A DNA stretch of 64,000 nt from Roseateles toxinivorans (GTDB lineage Bacteria; Pseudomonadota; Gammaproteobacteria; Burkholderiales; Burkholderiaceae_C): contig NZ_SNXS01000006.1 of NCBI RefSeq assembly GCF_004362525.1, forward strand, positions 1-64,000. Reading direction: 5' to 3'. The translations under genes and the position numbers were made by a program. Below the pieces are notes generated by a model. It was not told the origin of the DNA. It was given only the letters and a program-made list of their open reading frames with translations, and did no database searches. This document shows positions 52,300 to 61,926 of the stretch, piece after piece; position 1 is the first letter of the stretch; each line of letters starts with the position of its first letter.

Positions 52300-53283
52300 A
52301 TGCTTGCATTCATTCTTCGGCGCATGGGCCAGGCCATCCTGGTGATGCTGACCGTGGCCTTCGTGGCCTTCATGATCTTCCAGTATGTGGGCGACCCGGT
52401 GACCAACCTGCTGGGGCAGGATGCGACACCCGAGCAGCGCATCCAGCTGCGCAAGGATCTTGGCCTGGACGAGCCCTTCCCGGTGCAGTTCGCCCGCTTC
52501 ATCGGCAATGCGGTGCAGGGCGAGTTCGGCTTGAGCCTGCGTCAGGGCCGCAAGGTCTCGACCCTGATCGCCGAGCGTCTGCCCGCCACGATGGAGCTGG
52601 CCATGACGGCTGGCGTGCTGGCGCTGATCGTGGGCATTCCGCTGGGGGTCTATGCGGCATTGAAGCGGGGAAGCTTCCTGTCGCAGGCCTTGATGACCTT
52701 TTCATTGCTGGGCGTTTCGCTGCCGTCCTTCCTGTTCGGCATCTTGCTGATACTGATATTCGCGGTGACTTTCAAGATATTGCCCAGCTTCGGGCGCGGC
52801 GACGTGGTGGCCATCGGCTCGTGGACGACCGGCTATCTGACCGTCGACGGCTGGAAGCACCTGGTGCTCCCGGCCATCACCCTGTCGCTGGCCAATATGG
52901 CCCTGGTGCTGCGCCTGGTGCGTTCCGAGATGCTGGAGGTGCTGCGCACCGACTACATCAAGTTCGCGCGCGCTCGCGGCCTGAACAACCGCGCGGTGCA
53001 CTTCGGCCATGCACTGAAGAACACCCTGGTGCCGGTGCTGACCATCATGGGTCTGCAACTGGGTCAGCTGATTGCCTTTGCCATCATCACCGAGACGGTT
53101 TTCCAGTGGCCGGGCATGGGGCTGCTGTTCATCCAGGCGGTGCAATTCGCCGATATTCCGGTGATGGCGGCCTATCTGCTGCTGGTGTCGGGCATTTTTG
53201 TGTCCATCAATTTGTTGGTGGACATGTTGTATCTGGTCGTCGATCCGCGCCTGCATGTGGACGGCAAGGCCGGGGCGCATTGA
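52300..53283 (+). CDS. dppB: Peptide-type ABC transporter permease, DppB/OppB-like
   Basis: 327 residues. N-terminal helix with AFILRRMGQAILVMLTVAF, five or six helices, and the binding-protein-dependent EAA loop IKFARARGLNNRAVHFGHALKNTLVP. It forms the pore with the next gene. The operon is preceded by 257 bp with no gene for a binding protein, so the substrate protein must come from elsewhere. Confidence 0.92.
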   Translation: MLAFILRRMGQAILVMLTVAFVAFMIFQYVGDPVTNLLGQDATPEQRIQLRKDLGLDEPFPVQFARFIGNAVQGEFGLSLRQGRKVSTLIAERLPATMELAMTAGVLALIVGIPLGVYAALKRGSFLSQALMTFSLLGVSLPSFLFGILLILIFAVTFKILPSFGRGDVVAIGSWTTGYLTVDGWKHLVLPAITLSLANMALVLRLVRSEMLEVLRTDYIKFARARGLNNRAVHFGHALKNTLVPVLTIMGLQLGQLIAFAIITETVFQWPGMGLLFIQAVQFADIPVMAAYLLLVSGIFVSINLLVDMLYLVVDPRLHVDGKAGAH

Positions 53284-53302
53284 GAACATGGGAGCCAATG
53301 GC

Positions 53303-54271
53303 ATGAGCAGCAGTTCCTCCGACGGGGCAACAACGGGTAGCCCAGTCGTCATACCGAAGGCGCCGGGTCGCCTGGCGCGATTCTTCGACGGCGACGTGTG
53401 GCATTCCTTCTGCAACTCGCCGATGGCCATCCTGGCCGCGGTGATTGCGTTCATCTGCGTGTTCTGCGCGCTGTTCGCCAACTGGGTGGCACCGCACAAT
53501 CCCTTCGACCTGGCCTCGCTGGAGCTGATCGATGCGCGGCTGCCGCCGGCCTGGATCGAGGGCGGCAAGAGCAAGTACCTGCTCGGCACCGATGACCAGG
53601 GCCGCGACCTGCTGTCGGCGCTGATGTATGGCGCCCGCATTTCGCTGTTCGTCGGCCTGGCTTCGGTATTAGTGTCCCTGGTGGTCGGGGTCAGCCTGGG
53701 CCTGCTGTCGGGCTTTGCCGGTGGCAAGGTCGATGCCTTCATCATGCGCGTCTGCGACGTGATGCTGTCCTTCCCCTCGCTGCTGGTGGCGCTGCTGATC
53801 GACGGCCTGGGCAAGGCGATGTTCCCGAACGCGCCGGACGCTTTGGCCTATGCGGTGCTGATCGTGGCCATCTCGCTGTCCGGCTGGGTGCAGTACGCCC
53901 GTACGGTGCGCGGCTCCACCCTGGTCGAGCGCAACAAGGAGTATGTGCAGGCGGCCCGCGTGATCGGCGTCAAGCCGTCGCGCATCATGGTGCGCCATGT
54001 GCTGCCCAACGTGCTGGGGCCGGTGCTGGTGCTGGCCACCATCCAGGTCGCTTTTGCCATCATCGCCGAAGCCACCCTGTCCTTCCTTGGCCTGGGCGTG
54101 CCGCCGACCAGCCCCTCGCTGGGCACCTTGATACGCGTCGGCAACGACTTCCTGTTCTCCGGCGAGTGGTGGATCACCATCTGGCCCGGCGCGATGCTGG
54201 TGCTGATCGCGCTGAGCGTGAACCTGCTGGGCGACTGGCTGCGCGATGCGCTGAACCCGCGCCTGCGCTGA
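53303..54271 (+). CDS. dppC: Peptide-type ABC transporter permease, DppC/OppC-like
   Basis: 322 residues from ATG 53303, which has GGGAG 8 bases upstream; ATG 53288 (five residues more) is an alternative. N-terminal extended tail, OppC_N, about six helices, and the EAA loop EYVQAARVIGVKPSRIMVRHVLPN. Pairs with DppB. It lies 20 bp after dppB. Confidence 0.92.
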   Translation: MSSSSSDGATTGSPVVIPKAPGRLARFFDGDVWHSFCNSPMAILAAVIAFICVFCALFANWVAPHNPFDLASLELIDARLPPAWIEGGKSKYLLGTDDQGRDLLSALMYGARISLFVGLASVLVSLVVGVSLGLLSGFAGGKVDAFIMRVCDVMLSFPSLLVALLIDGLGKAMFPNAPDALAYAVLIVAISLSGWVQYARTVRGSTLVERNKEYVQAARVIGVKPSRIMVRHVLPNVLGPVLVLATIQVAFAIIAEATLSFLGLGVPPTSPSLGTLIRVGNDFLFSGEWWITIWPGAMLVLIALSVNLLGDWLRDALNPRLR

Positions 54272-54307
54272 TTCCGCGGCCAACCCTCTTACCGCCAAAG
54301 TGACTGC

Positions 54308-55291
54308 ATGACTGCTCCACTGCTTGAAGTCCGCAATCTGCGCGTCGAGTTTCCGACGCGCCGCGGCACCTTGCTTGCACTCGACGACATCTCGTTCGAC
54401 ATCGCGCCGGGCGAAATCCTGGGCGTTGTTGGCGAGTCGGGTGCCGGCAAATCATTGACCGGTGCGGCCATCATCGGCCTGCTCGATCCCCCGGGGCGCA
54501 TCGCCAGCGGCGAGATCCGCCTGGAGGGCAAGCGCATCGACAACCTCGGCTACGAGGAGATGCGACGCATCCGCGGTCGCCAGATCGGCGCCATCTTCCA
54601 GGACCCGCTGACCTCGCTGAATCCGCTGTACACGGTGGGCCGGCAGCTGGTCGAAACCATCACGACGCACCTGCCGATGAGCCAGTCGGAGGCGCGCAAG
54701 CGTGCCATCGAGCTGCTGGAGCAGACCGGCATCCCGGCGGCGGCTCAGCGCGTCGATCAGTACCCGCACCAGTTCTCCGGCGGCATGCGGCAGCGCGTGG
54801 TGATTGCACTGGCGCTGGCCGCCAAGCCCAAGCTGATCGTCGCCGATGAGCCGACCACGGCGCTGGACGTGTCTATCCAGGCGCAGATCATTTCGCTGCT
54901 GAAGAATTTGTGCAAGGAGCAGGGTGCGGCGGTGATGCTGGTCACCCACGATATGGGCGTGATCGCCGAGACCTGCGACCGGGTAGCGGTGATGTACGCC
55001 GGGCGCGTTGCCGAAATCGGCCCGGTGCAGGACGTGATTCACAAGCCGGCCCACCCATACACGACGGGCCTGATGGGTTCGATACCGGCGATGGACGAGG
55101 ACCGCGAGCGCCTGCTGCAGATCGATGGCTCGATGCCGCGACTCAACAACATTCCAACCGGCTGCGCCTACAACCCGCGCTGCCCCAAAGTCTTCGATCG
55201 CTGCCGTGTTGAGCGTCCGAATTTGATACAGGCGGGCGCCACCCGCGTGGCGTGCTGGTTGCATGCCGAAGGCCAGGAGAACAGGGCGTGA
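54308..55291 (+). CDS. dppD: Peptide-type ABC transporter ATPase, DppD/OppD-like
   Basis: 327 residues. Walker A GESGAGKSLTGAAIIGLL, Q-loop IFQDPLTSLNP, signature FSGGMRQRVVIALALA, Walker B LIVADEPTTALD; C-terminal oligopeptide domain with the Cys cluster in GCAYNPRCPKVFDRCRVERP. It hydrolyses ATP on the cytosolic face. Confidence 0.95.
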   Translation: MTAPLLEVRNLRVEFPTRRGTLLALDDISFDIAPGEILGVVGESGAGKSLTGAAIIGLLDPPGRIASGEIRLEGKRIDNLGYEEMRRIRGRQIGAIFQDPLTSLNPLYTVGRQLVETITTHLPMSQSEARKRAIELLEQTGIPAAAQRVDQYPHQFSGGMRQRVVIALALAAKPKLIVADEPTTALDVSIQAQIISLLKNLCKEQGAAVMLVTHDMGVIAETCDRVAVMYAGRVAEIGPVQDVIHKPAHPYTTGLMGSIPAMDEDRERLLQIDGSMPRLNNIPTGCAYNPRCPKVFDRCRVERPNLIQAGATRVACWLHAEGQENRA

Positions 55292-56286
55292 GCAATCATC
55301 CATTGGTTGAGGTCAAGGATCTGGCCAAGATCTTCGACGTGTCCGCACCCTGGCTGAATCGTGTCGTCGAGCGCAAGCCCAAGATGTATGTGCATGCCGT
55401 CGATGGCGTGAGCTTCACGATCGAGCGCGGCAAGACGCTGGCACTGGTCGGTGAATCGGGCTGCGGCAAGAGCACGGTGGCGCGTCTGCTGGTCGGCCTT
55501 TACAAGCCCACCCAGGGCGTGGTCAGCTTCGATGGCGCCGATATCGCCGCCACCCTGGCGACGCCCGAGGGCCGCACCCTGCGGCGGCGCACGCAGATGA
55601 TCTTCCAGGACCCCTATGCCAGCCTGAACCCGCGCTGGAAGGTGCAGGACATCGTCGGCGAGCCGCTGCGCGAGCACGGCATGGTCAATGGCTCGGACGA
55701 ACTGCAGCAGCGCGTCATTGCCCTGCTGCAATCGGTGGGCCTGGCGGCGGCCGACGTCGAGAAGTTCCCGCACCAGTTCTCGGGCGGTCAGCGCCAGCGC
55801 ATCTCGATCGCGCGTGCGCTGGCCACACAGCCGGAGTTCCTGGTCTGCGACGAACCGACCTCGGCGCTGGACGTGTCGGTGCAGGCTCAGGTCTTGAACA
55901 TCATGAAGGACCTGCAGCGCGAGCGTGGCCTGACCTATCTGTTCATTTCGCACAACCTGGCCGTGGTGCGCCATGTGGCCGATCAGGTCGGCGTGATGTA
56001 CTTAGGTCGCCTGGTCGAGCTGGCCGACAAGAAGGACCTGTTCGACAATCCGCGCCACCCGTACACGCGCATGTTGCTGGACGCGATCCCGGACATCCAC
56101 ATGACCGGCCGCTCACGCACCCCGGTGCAGGGCGAGGTGCCCAATCCGCTGAATCCGCCCAGCGGCTGCAGCTTCCATCCACGCTGCCCGCTGGCCAATG
56201 ACCGCTGCAAGGTGGAGCGCCCGGCGCTGGCCGAGTTCCAGGGCATCAAAATTGCCTGCCACGCAGTGGCCGAGGGGCGCGCCTGA
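55288..56286 (+). CDS. dppF: Peptide-type ABC transporter ATPase, DppF/OppF-like
   Basis: 332 residues from GTG 55288, which overlaps the dppD stop (GTGA) and has AGGAG 8 bases upstream. Walker [18 protein letters not shown], signature [16 protein letters not shown], Walker [12 protein letters not shown], and the C-terminal [15 protein letters not shown]. It forms the second ATPase half with DppD. A strong bidirectional terminator follows. Confidence 0.95.
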   Translation: MSNHPLVEVKDLAKIFDVSAPWLNRVVERKPKMYVHAVDGVSFTIERGKTLALVGESGCGKSTVARLLVGLYKPTQGVVSFDGADIAATLATPEGRTLRRRTQMIFQDPYASLNPRWKVQDIVGEPLREHGMVNGSDELQQRVIALLQSVGLAAADVEKFPHQFSGGQRQRISIARALATQPEFLVCDEPTSALDVSVQAQVLNIMKDLQRERGLTYLFISHNLAVVRHVADQVGVMYLGRLVELADKKDLFDNPRHPYTRMLLDAIPDIHMTGRSRTPVQGEVPNPLNPPSGCSFHPRCPLANDRCKVERPALAEFQGIKIACHAVAEGRA

Positions 56287-56302
56287 GGGCGCAGTCGCCC
56301 CA

Positions 56303-56337
56303 CATGAAAAACGGCGCCCTAGGCGCCGTTTTTCATG
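56303..56337. terminator. Bidirectional terminator between dppF and lptM
   Basis: A perfect 16-bp stem (56303-56318 with 56322-56337) with a 3-base loop, containing A and T runs in each arm. It serves dppF on plus and lptM on minus; the lptM stop codon lies inside the right arm. Confidence 0.85.
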
Positions 56338-56512
56338 GTTTCGCTGCGGAGGCTGCTGGAGTCGGCGCTTTGGCTGCCGCCGGCAGATACAGCGGCCCTT
56401 TCTGCCCGCAGCCCGCGCTGCACAGGGCCAGCATCAGCAGGGCGCTGGCGCACCACCCTTTGGCCGGAGAGGCAATGCGGCGCGCGACTACACTTTGCTG
56501 TTGTTTGCTCAT
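56333..56512 (-). CDS. lptM: Small LPS-assembly lipoprotein LptM (YifL-like)
   Basis: 59 residues. Signal part with CASALLMLALCSAGC, then the family signature CGQKGPLYLP straight after the lipidated Cys, and an Ala/Pro/Lys-rich tail. LptM associates with the LptDE translocon and helps it to fold. The gene is divergent from cyaY, with only 18 bp between the two ATGs, and the stop is inside the shared terminator. In other proteobacteria lptM is next to cyaY and lysA or dapF; here a dpp-type operon lies beyond it. Confidence 0.88.
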   Translation of the reverse strand: MSKQQQSVVARRIASPAKGWCASALLMLALCSAGCGQKGPLYLPAAAKAPTPAASAAKP

Positions 56513-56530
56513 GAAAAGATTCTACCGGCC

Positions 56531-56890
56531 ATGAATGCTCCGCTTGCTGCTACCCCGCTGTCCGACAGCGACTATCTGAGCAAGGCCATGGCCGTGCTCA
56601 GCGCCATCGAGACCACGCTGGACCGCTGGCTGGACGAGGATGTGGTTGATATAGACACCCACCGCACCGGCGGCCTGCTGGAGCTGAGCTTCGGCAACGG
56701 CAGCAAGATCGTGCTCAACACCCAGCCGCCGCTGCAGGAGCTGTGGCTGGCCGCGCGCGGCGGCGGCTTCCACTTCAAGTACGTCGATGGCCGGTGGCTG
56801 GACACCAAGGACGGGCGCGAGTTTCATGCCGCCCTGTCGGCCCATGCCAGCGCCCAGGCGGGCCTGGCTCTGGAGTTCAAGCCGGCTTGA
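56531..56890 (+). CDS. cyaY: Frataxin-like iron protein CyaY
   Basis: 119 residues. The frataxin fold fits: DYLSKAMAVLSAIETTLDRW, VVDIDTHRTGGLLELSF, the NTQPPLQELWLAARGGGFHF strand pair and W-LDTKDGREF. It regulates the Fe-S cluster machinery. No Shine-Dalgarno is visible before the ATG at 56531, and only 18 bases separate it from lptM, so the mRNA may be nearly leaderless or the promoter may lie in lptM. Confidence 0.93.
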   Translation: MNAPLAATPLSDSDYLSKAMAVLSAIETTLDRWLDEDVVDIDTHRTGGLLELSFGNGSKIVLNTQPPLQELWLAARGGGFHFKYVDGRWLDTKDGREFHAALSAHASAQAGLALEFKPA

Positions 56891-56900
56891 TGCGCCAGGT

Positions 56901-59270
56901 TTACCGCCGGAACAGGTCGAGAATGCTCTTCTTCTCTTCCTCGTTGGCCGATTTCGGCAGTCCGGCGTTGTTGTCGCTGGTGATGCTGCGCACGCCGGCA
57001 TTGCCGGCGTATTCGTCATAGAACCATTCGCCACCCTGGTTGACCACGCCCTCGGGCGCCACCGCCTCCTCGACCGGCACGCCCTTCAGCGCGAAGTTCA
57101 TGTAGTCGATCCATACCGGCAGTGACAGGCCGCCGCCGGTCTCGCCAGTGCCCAGTTTGCGTGGCGTGTCATAGCCGATCCAGACCACGGCCACCACGCT
57201 GTGCTGGTAGCCGGCGAACCAGGCATCCATCGAGTCGTTGGTGGTACCGGTCTTGCCGTAGATGTCGGGGCGCTTCAAGGTCGCCTGAGCCTTGGCGGCC
57301 GTGCCCGAGCGGGTCACTTCCTGCAGCAGGCTACTCATCATGAAGGCATTGCGCGCATCGATGACGCGCGAGTTCTCGCCGATCTTCGGTTCGGGGGCCT
57401 CATGCAGCAGCTTGCCGCGGGCATCGGTCAGGCGGGCAATCAGCTGCGGCGCCACGCGCAGGCCGCCATTCGCGAACACCGCATAGCCCTGCACCATCTG
57501 CATCGGCGTCACCGAACCGGCGCCCAGGGCCATCGTCAGATAGGCGGGGTGCTTGTCGGCATCGAAGCCGAAGTGCGTGACCCACTCCTGGCCGTACTCA
57601 GCCCCGATGGACTGCAGCACCCGTATCGACACCATATTCTTGGACCGGGCCAGTGCGGTGCGCAGCGGCATCGGACCGTCGAATTTGCCATCGTAGTTTT
57701 TCGGCTCCCAGGGCTGGCTGCCGGTGCTGCTGGCGTCGAAGAACAACGGTGCGTCATTGACGATGGTGGCCGGCGTGAAGCCTTTTTCCAGCGCAGCCGA
57801 ATAGATGAAGGGCTTGAAGCTGGAGCCCGGCTGGCGCCAGGCCTGGGTCACGTGGTTGAACTTGTTCTTCGCATAGTCGAAGCCGCCGACCATCGCTCGA
57901 ACCCGTCCATTGCGCGGATCCATCGAGACGAAAGCGCCCTCGACCTCGGGCAGCTGGGTGATCGCCCACTCGTTCTTCGGCGCCGGGCCCTTGACCACCC
58001 GTATCACCGCGCCGCGCCGGATCTGCGTCTTCGGATTGCCGCGCTCGGCCAGGCCGGAGGTGGCAGGTTTCAAGCCCTCGCCGGTGATGGTGATGGTTTC
58101 GCCGCTTTGCAGCGAGGCCAAGACCTTCTTCGGGCTGGCCTCCAGAGCAACCGCGGCGATGAACTCGTCGTTGTCCGGGTGGTCTGACAGCGCGTCGGCG
58201 ACGCGGGCGTCCAGCTCCTTGGGGTCCGAGGGCAGATCCACATAGGCCTCGGGGCCGCGATAGACCTGGCGCTTCTCGAAATCGAGAATGCCCTTGCGCA
58301 GCGCCCGGTAGGCGGCGGTCTGCTCGTCTGCGCGCAGCGTCAGATAGACATTCAGGCCGCGGCTGTAGGCCTCATCGCCGTACTGCGCATAGACCAGTTG
58401 GCGGGCGGTCTCGGCGACGAATTCGGCATGGGCCGGCGGCACCGAGACCTGGCGGTAACGCAGCGGCTCAGCCTTGGCCGCATCATGCTGCTCGACCGTG
58501 ATGAAGTCGTTCTCCAGCATGCGGTCGATGATGTACTGCTGCCTGAGCGTGGCGCGCCGCGGATTGCTGAAGGGGTTGTAGGAGGAGGGTGCCTTGGGCA
58601 GTCCGGCCAGCATGGCGGCTTCTGCAATCGACAGATCCTTCAGCGCCTTGCCGAAATACACCTCGCTGGCGGCCGCAAAGCCATAGGCTCTATGACCCAG
58701 GAATATCTGGTTCATATAGACCTCGAGAATCTGTTCCTTGCTCAGTTCGCTTTCGATCTTCAGCGCCAGTAAGATTTCGTAAATCTTGCGTGTGAGGGTT
58801 TTTTCGGTGGACAAATAGAAGTTTCTTGCCACCTGCTGGGTGATGGTGGAGGCACCCTGGCTGCGAGATTCCGCGAGATTGGCCAAACCCGCGCGGATGA
58901 TGCCCAGGTAGTCCACGCCACCGTGCTTGTAAAACCGTGCATCCTCGATCGACAGCACCGCATCCTGCATGACCTTGGGGATTTGCTGGATGGGGACGAA
59001 ATTGCGGCGCTCCTCGCCAAACTCGCCCAGCAGCACGCCATCGGACGAGAAAACCCGCAGTGGCAGTTTGGGTCGGTACTCGGTCAAACCCGAGGTGTCG
59101 GGCAGTTTCGGATACGCAACGGCCAGTGCCACGCCCAGCAGCAGCAGGCCTATCGTCAGCAAGGCCAGTGCCAGGCCGAATAGTTTGACCAGCATGCGGC
59201 CCATCAGGGCCAGGGCGCCACCAGAGTTCAGACGAGATGCGGTGGGTGTCGATTGATTGGATTCGCTCAT
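56901..59270 (-). CDS. mrcA: Penicillin-binding protein 1A (glycosyltransferase/transpeptidase)
   Basis: 789 residues. One membrane helix (about 30-50), the glycosyltransferase domain with EDARFYKHGGVDYLGI and GASTITQQVARN, an OB-like insert near 330-420, and the transpeptidase with GSSFKPF (SxxK), SKN and KTGTTND. It builds and cross-links peptidoglycan. Divergent to pilM across 265 bp, convergent with cyaY (10 bp). Confidence 0.96.
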   Translation of the reverse strand: MSESNQSTPTASRLNSGGALALMGRMLVKLFGLALALLTIGLLLLGVALAVAYPKLPDTSGLTEYRPKLPLRVFSSDGVLLGEFGEERRNFVPIQQIPKVMQDAVLSIEDARFYKHGGVDYLGIIRAGLANLAESRSQGASTITQQVARNFYLSTEKTLTRKIYEILLALKIESELSKEQILEVYMNQIFLGHRAYGFAAASEVYFGKALKDLSIAEAAMLAGLPKAPSSYNPFSNPRRATLRQQYIIDRMLENDFITVEQHDAAKAEPLRYRQVSVPPAHAEFVAETARQLVYAQYGDEAYSRGLNVYLTLRADEQTAAYRALRKGILDFEKRQVYRGPEAYVDLPSDPKELDARVADALSDHPDNDEFIAAVALEASPKKVLASLQSGETITITGEGLKPATSGLAERGNPKTQIRRGAVIRVVKGPAPKNEWAITQLPEVEGAFVSMDPRNGRVRAMVGGFDYAKNKFNHVTQAWRQPGSSFKPFIYSAALEKGFTPATIVNDAPLFFDASSTGSQPWEPKNYDGKFDGPMPLRTALARSKNMVSIRVLQSIGAEYGQEWVTHFGFDADKHPAYLTMALGAGSVTPMQMVQGYAVFANGGLRVAPQLIARLTDARGKLLHEAPEPKIGENSRVIDARNAFMMSSLLQEVTRSGTAAKAQATLKRPDIYGKTGTTNDSMDAWFAGYQHSVVAVVWIGYDTPRKLGTGETGGGLSLPVWIDYMNFALKGVPVEEAVAPEGVVNQGGEWFYDEYAGNAGVRSITSDNNAGLPKSANEEEKKSILDLFRR

Positions 59271-59451
59271 GGGCCTCCGGGCGCGATGCCCGCGATTATA
59301 GGAAGCGCTTCAACCCGGCCCCGGCGGATTCGTGAACTGTTTGGCATTTGGCCGAAGTGGTCGGTGATTCCGGCGCTTCTGCACCGATCCGTGTCCGCTT
59401 TGTGCGTGTATGTTTAGCAACGTAGGAGAGTCTGCCTCGGCCGGATTTCCT

Positions 59452-59480
59452 TTGTGGGTCAACACCTTTACTGCTAGCAT
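59452..59480 (+). promoter_or_regulatory. Candidate promoter of pilMNOPQ
   Basis: TTGTGG (59452-59457), 17 bases, TAGCAT (59475-59480). It would start about 50 bases before pilM. Each hexamer matches the sigma-70 consensus only in part. Confidence 0.4.
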
Positions 59481-59535
59481 TGAAGTAGTTTCTTAACAGT
59501 CCGACGCACTTTGAAGCGTTGGGGAGAAAGGCGTC

Positions 59536-60615
59536 ATGGGAATTCTTGACGTGCTGCTGGGTCGCAAGCATGCGCCGATGATTGGCTTGGACATCAGTTC
59601 ATCAAGCGTCAAGCTGGTCGAATTGGGGCAGAACGCCGCCGGCGAATATGTGCTGGAGCGCTTTGCCGCCGAGCCTTTCGAGAAGGGCTGGATCACCGAT
59701 GGCCAGATCGAGAAATTCGATGAGGTCGCCGACGCCGTGCGCCGGGTGGTCGCCAAGAGTGGCACCCGCACCCGCCAGGCCGTGCTCGCCATGCCGCAAT
59801 CGGCCGTGATCACCAAGAAGATCATGCTGCCCGCCGGTCTGCGTGACGAAGAGCTCGAAATACAGGTCGAGGCCGAGGCCAACCAATACATACCGTTTTC
59901 GCTCGACGAGGTGAGCCTGGACTTCTGCGTCATCGGCCCCAGCCCGACCTCGATCGGCGACGTCGAGGTGCTGATCGCCGCCTCCCGCAAGGACCGCGTG
60001 CAGGACCGTCAGGGCCTCGCCGAGGCCGCCGGCCTGCGCCCGGCCGTGCTGGATATCGAGTCCCATGCCTCGCGCATGGCGATGGGCCGACTGGTGGCGA
60101 ATCTGCCCAATGCCGGCAAGGATGCGCTCGTCGCCCTGTTCGAAATCGGCGCCGACACCACCAGCCTCAAGGTGTTGCGCGACGACGAGATGCTGTATGA
60201 CCGCGACCAGGCCTTTGGCGGTTCGCAACTGACGCAGCTGATTTCGCGCCAGTATGGTTTCTCCTACGAGGAGGCCGAGCAGAAGAAGCTGGCCAATGAT
60301 CTGCCCGAGGACTATGAGTCGGCGGTGCTGATTCCCTTTGTGGACAGCCTGTCGCAGGAAATCGGCCGGGCGCTGCAGTATTTCTTCACCAGCACGCCGC
60401 ACCACAAGGTGCACTATGTGATGCTGGCCGGTGGCACGGCCACCTTGCCGGGTCTGAAGGAGCGAGTGACCGAGTTGACCGGTTTCGCCTGCATGGTGGT
60501 GAACCCGTTCGAGAACATGGCGCTGGGCTCCAATATCCGCGAGGGCAAGCTGCGCCGTGAGGCGCCTTCCTATCTGACCGCCTGCGGGTTGGCGATGCGG
60601 AGGTTCCACCAGTGA
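59536..60615 (+). CDS. pilM: Type IV pilus assembly protein PilM
   Basis: 359 residues, actin-like ATPase fold: MIGLDISSSSVKLVEL, VLAMPQSAVITKKIMLP, and VMLAGGTATLPGL. It binds the PilN N-terminus on the cytosolic face and links to PilO/PilP. First gene of the operon; GTGA overlap with pilN. Confidence 0.95.
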   Translation: MGILDVLLGRKHAPMIGLDISSSSVKLVELGQNAAGEYVLERFAAEPFEKGWITDGQIEKFDEVADAVRRVVAKSGTRTRQAVLAMPQSAVITKKIMLPAGLRDEELEIQVEAEANQYIPFSLDEVSLDFCVIGPSPTSIGDVEVLIAASRKDRVQDRQGLAEAAGLRPAVLDIESHASRMAMGRLVANLPNAGKDALVALFEIGADTTSLKVLRDDEMLYDRDQAFGGSQLTQLISRQYGFSYEEAEQKKLANDLPEDYESAVLIPFVDSLSQEIGRALQYFFTSTPHHKVHYVMLAGGTATLPGLKERVTELTGFACMVVNPFENMALGSNIREGKLRREAPSYLTACGLAMRRFHQ

Positions 60616-61223
60616 TCTTGATCAATCTGCTCCCGCATCGGGAGGAAAAGCGCAAGCGCCGCAAGACCGCGTTCTTCGTGGGTCTGGGCGTCTCGGCGCT
60701 GGTGGGTCTGGGCATCGCGGCCATCGGCTATGCGGTGCTGATGCAGCTGACCAGCGATCAGCAGGGCCGCAACCAATACTTGAAGGCCGAGATCGATCGC
60801 CTGGAGATCCAGATCAAGGACATCGCCAATCTGCGCGCTGAAATCGAGTCGCTGAAGGCGCGGCAGAAGGCGGTTGAAGACCTGCAGACCGATCGCAATA
60901 CGCCGGTGCACCTGCTCAATGAGCTGGCCAAGCACACGCCCGAGGGCGTCTACCTGACCAGCATCCGCCAGGCCGGCCAGGTGGTCACGATCACCGGTAT
61001 TGCGCAGACCAATGAGCGGGTGTCGGAGTTTCTGCGCAGCACGGCGCGGGCCTCCGAATGGCTGGAGCGGCCCGAGCTGGTTGAGATCCGCCTTGCCAAC
61101 CTGACCACCAACAACCGCGAGCAAAAGCGCCTGTTCGACTTTTCTATGCGCGTTTCGATCAAGCAGCCGCAGCCCGAGGCCCAGAGCGTGCCGGGCGCTG
61201 CTGCCAAGACCAACAAGAGCTGA
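60612..61223 (+). CDS. pilN: Type IV pilus assembly protein PilN
   Basis: 203 residues from GTG 60612 (overlaps pilM stop). The N-terminal INLLPHREEKRKRRK binds PilM; membrane helix about 22-42; coiled coil and ferredoxin-like periplasmic domain after. Forms a dimer with PilO. Confidence 0.94.
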   Translation: MILINLLPHREEKRKRRKTAFFVGLGVSALVGLGIAAIGYAVLMQLTSDQQGRNQYLKAEIDRLEIQIKDIANLRAEIESLKARQKAVEDLQTDRNTPVHLLNELAKHTPEGVYLTSIRQAGQVVTITGIAQTNERVSEFLRSTARASEWLERPELVEIRLANLTTNNREQKRLFDFSMRVSIKQPQPEAQSVPGAAAKTNKS

Positions 61224-61230
61224 GGCAAGC

Positions 61231-61926
61231 ATGGCGACCAAGGCAAGCACCCCCAAGTTCGATCTGAATGCTCAGTTCGAGCGGGCCGCCTCGCAGTTCC
61301 GCGGACTCAACCCCAACGAGCCAGGCCAATGGCCCCTCCTGCCCAAGCTGGCGGCCTTCCTGGCCGTGGTGGTGGTGGTGCTGGGCTTGAGCTGGTACCT
61401 GGTGCTGTCGGATGCACAGACTCAGCTGCAGGCCGAGCACGATCGTGAACCCACGCTCAAGCAGGACTATCGCGGCAAGCTCAGCCAGGCCGTCAACCTG
61501 CCCGAGCTGCGCAAGCAAAAGCGCCAGGTCGAAGAGTACGTCACCCAGCTGGAGAAGCAGCTGCCCGGCAAGGCCGAGATGGACGCGCTGCTGTCGGACA
61601 TCAACCAGGCCGGACTGGGCCGCGGCCTGCAGTTCGAGCTGTTCCGGCCCGGCCAGGTGGCGGTGAAGGACTACTACGCCGAACTGCCCATCTCGGTGCG
61701 GGTGTCGGGGCGCTATCACGACATCGGCGCATTTGCGGCCGATGTGGCCAATCTGTCGCGCATCGTCACACTGCACAACCTGGTGGTGATCGCCGCCAAC
61801 GCGCGTGACGCCAACACCGCGGGCGCCTTGGCCATGGAGGCCACGGCCCGTACCTACCGCTACCTGGACTCTGCCGAGGTGGCCGAACAACGCAAGGCCA
61901 CCAGCAAAGCGGGAGCGAAGAAATGA
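61231..61926 (+). CDS. pilO: Type IV pilus assembly protein PilO
   Basis: 231 residues. One membrane helix (AAFLAVVVVVLGLSWYLVL), coiled coil (KQKRQVEEYVTQLEKQL), and the PilO periplasmic fold with FELFRPGQVAVKDYYAELPI. It aligns pilus machinery parts. Its stop overlaps pilP by 4 bp. Confidence 0.94.
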   Translation: MATKASTPKFDLNAQFERAASQFRGLNPNEPGQWPLLPKLAAFLAVVVVVLGLSWYLVLSDAQTQLQAEHDREPTLKQDYRGKLSQAVNLPELRKQKRQVEEYVTQLEKQLPGKAEMDALLSDINQAGLGRGLQFELFRPGQVAVKDYYAELPISVRVSGRYHDIGAFAADVANLSRIVTLHNLVVIAANARDANTAGALAMEATARTYRYLDSAEVAEQRKATSKAGAKK

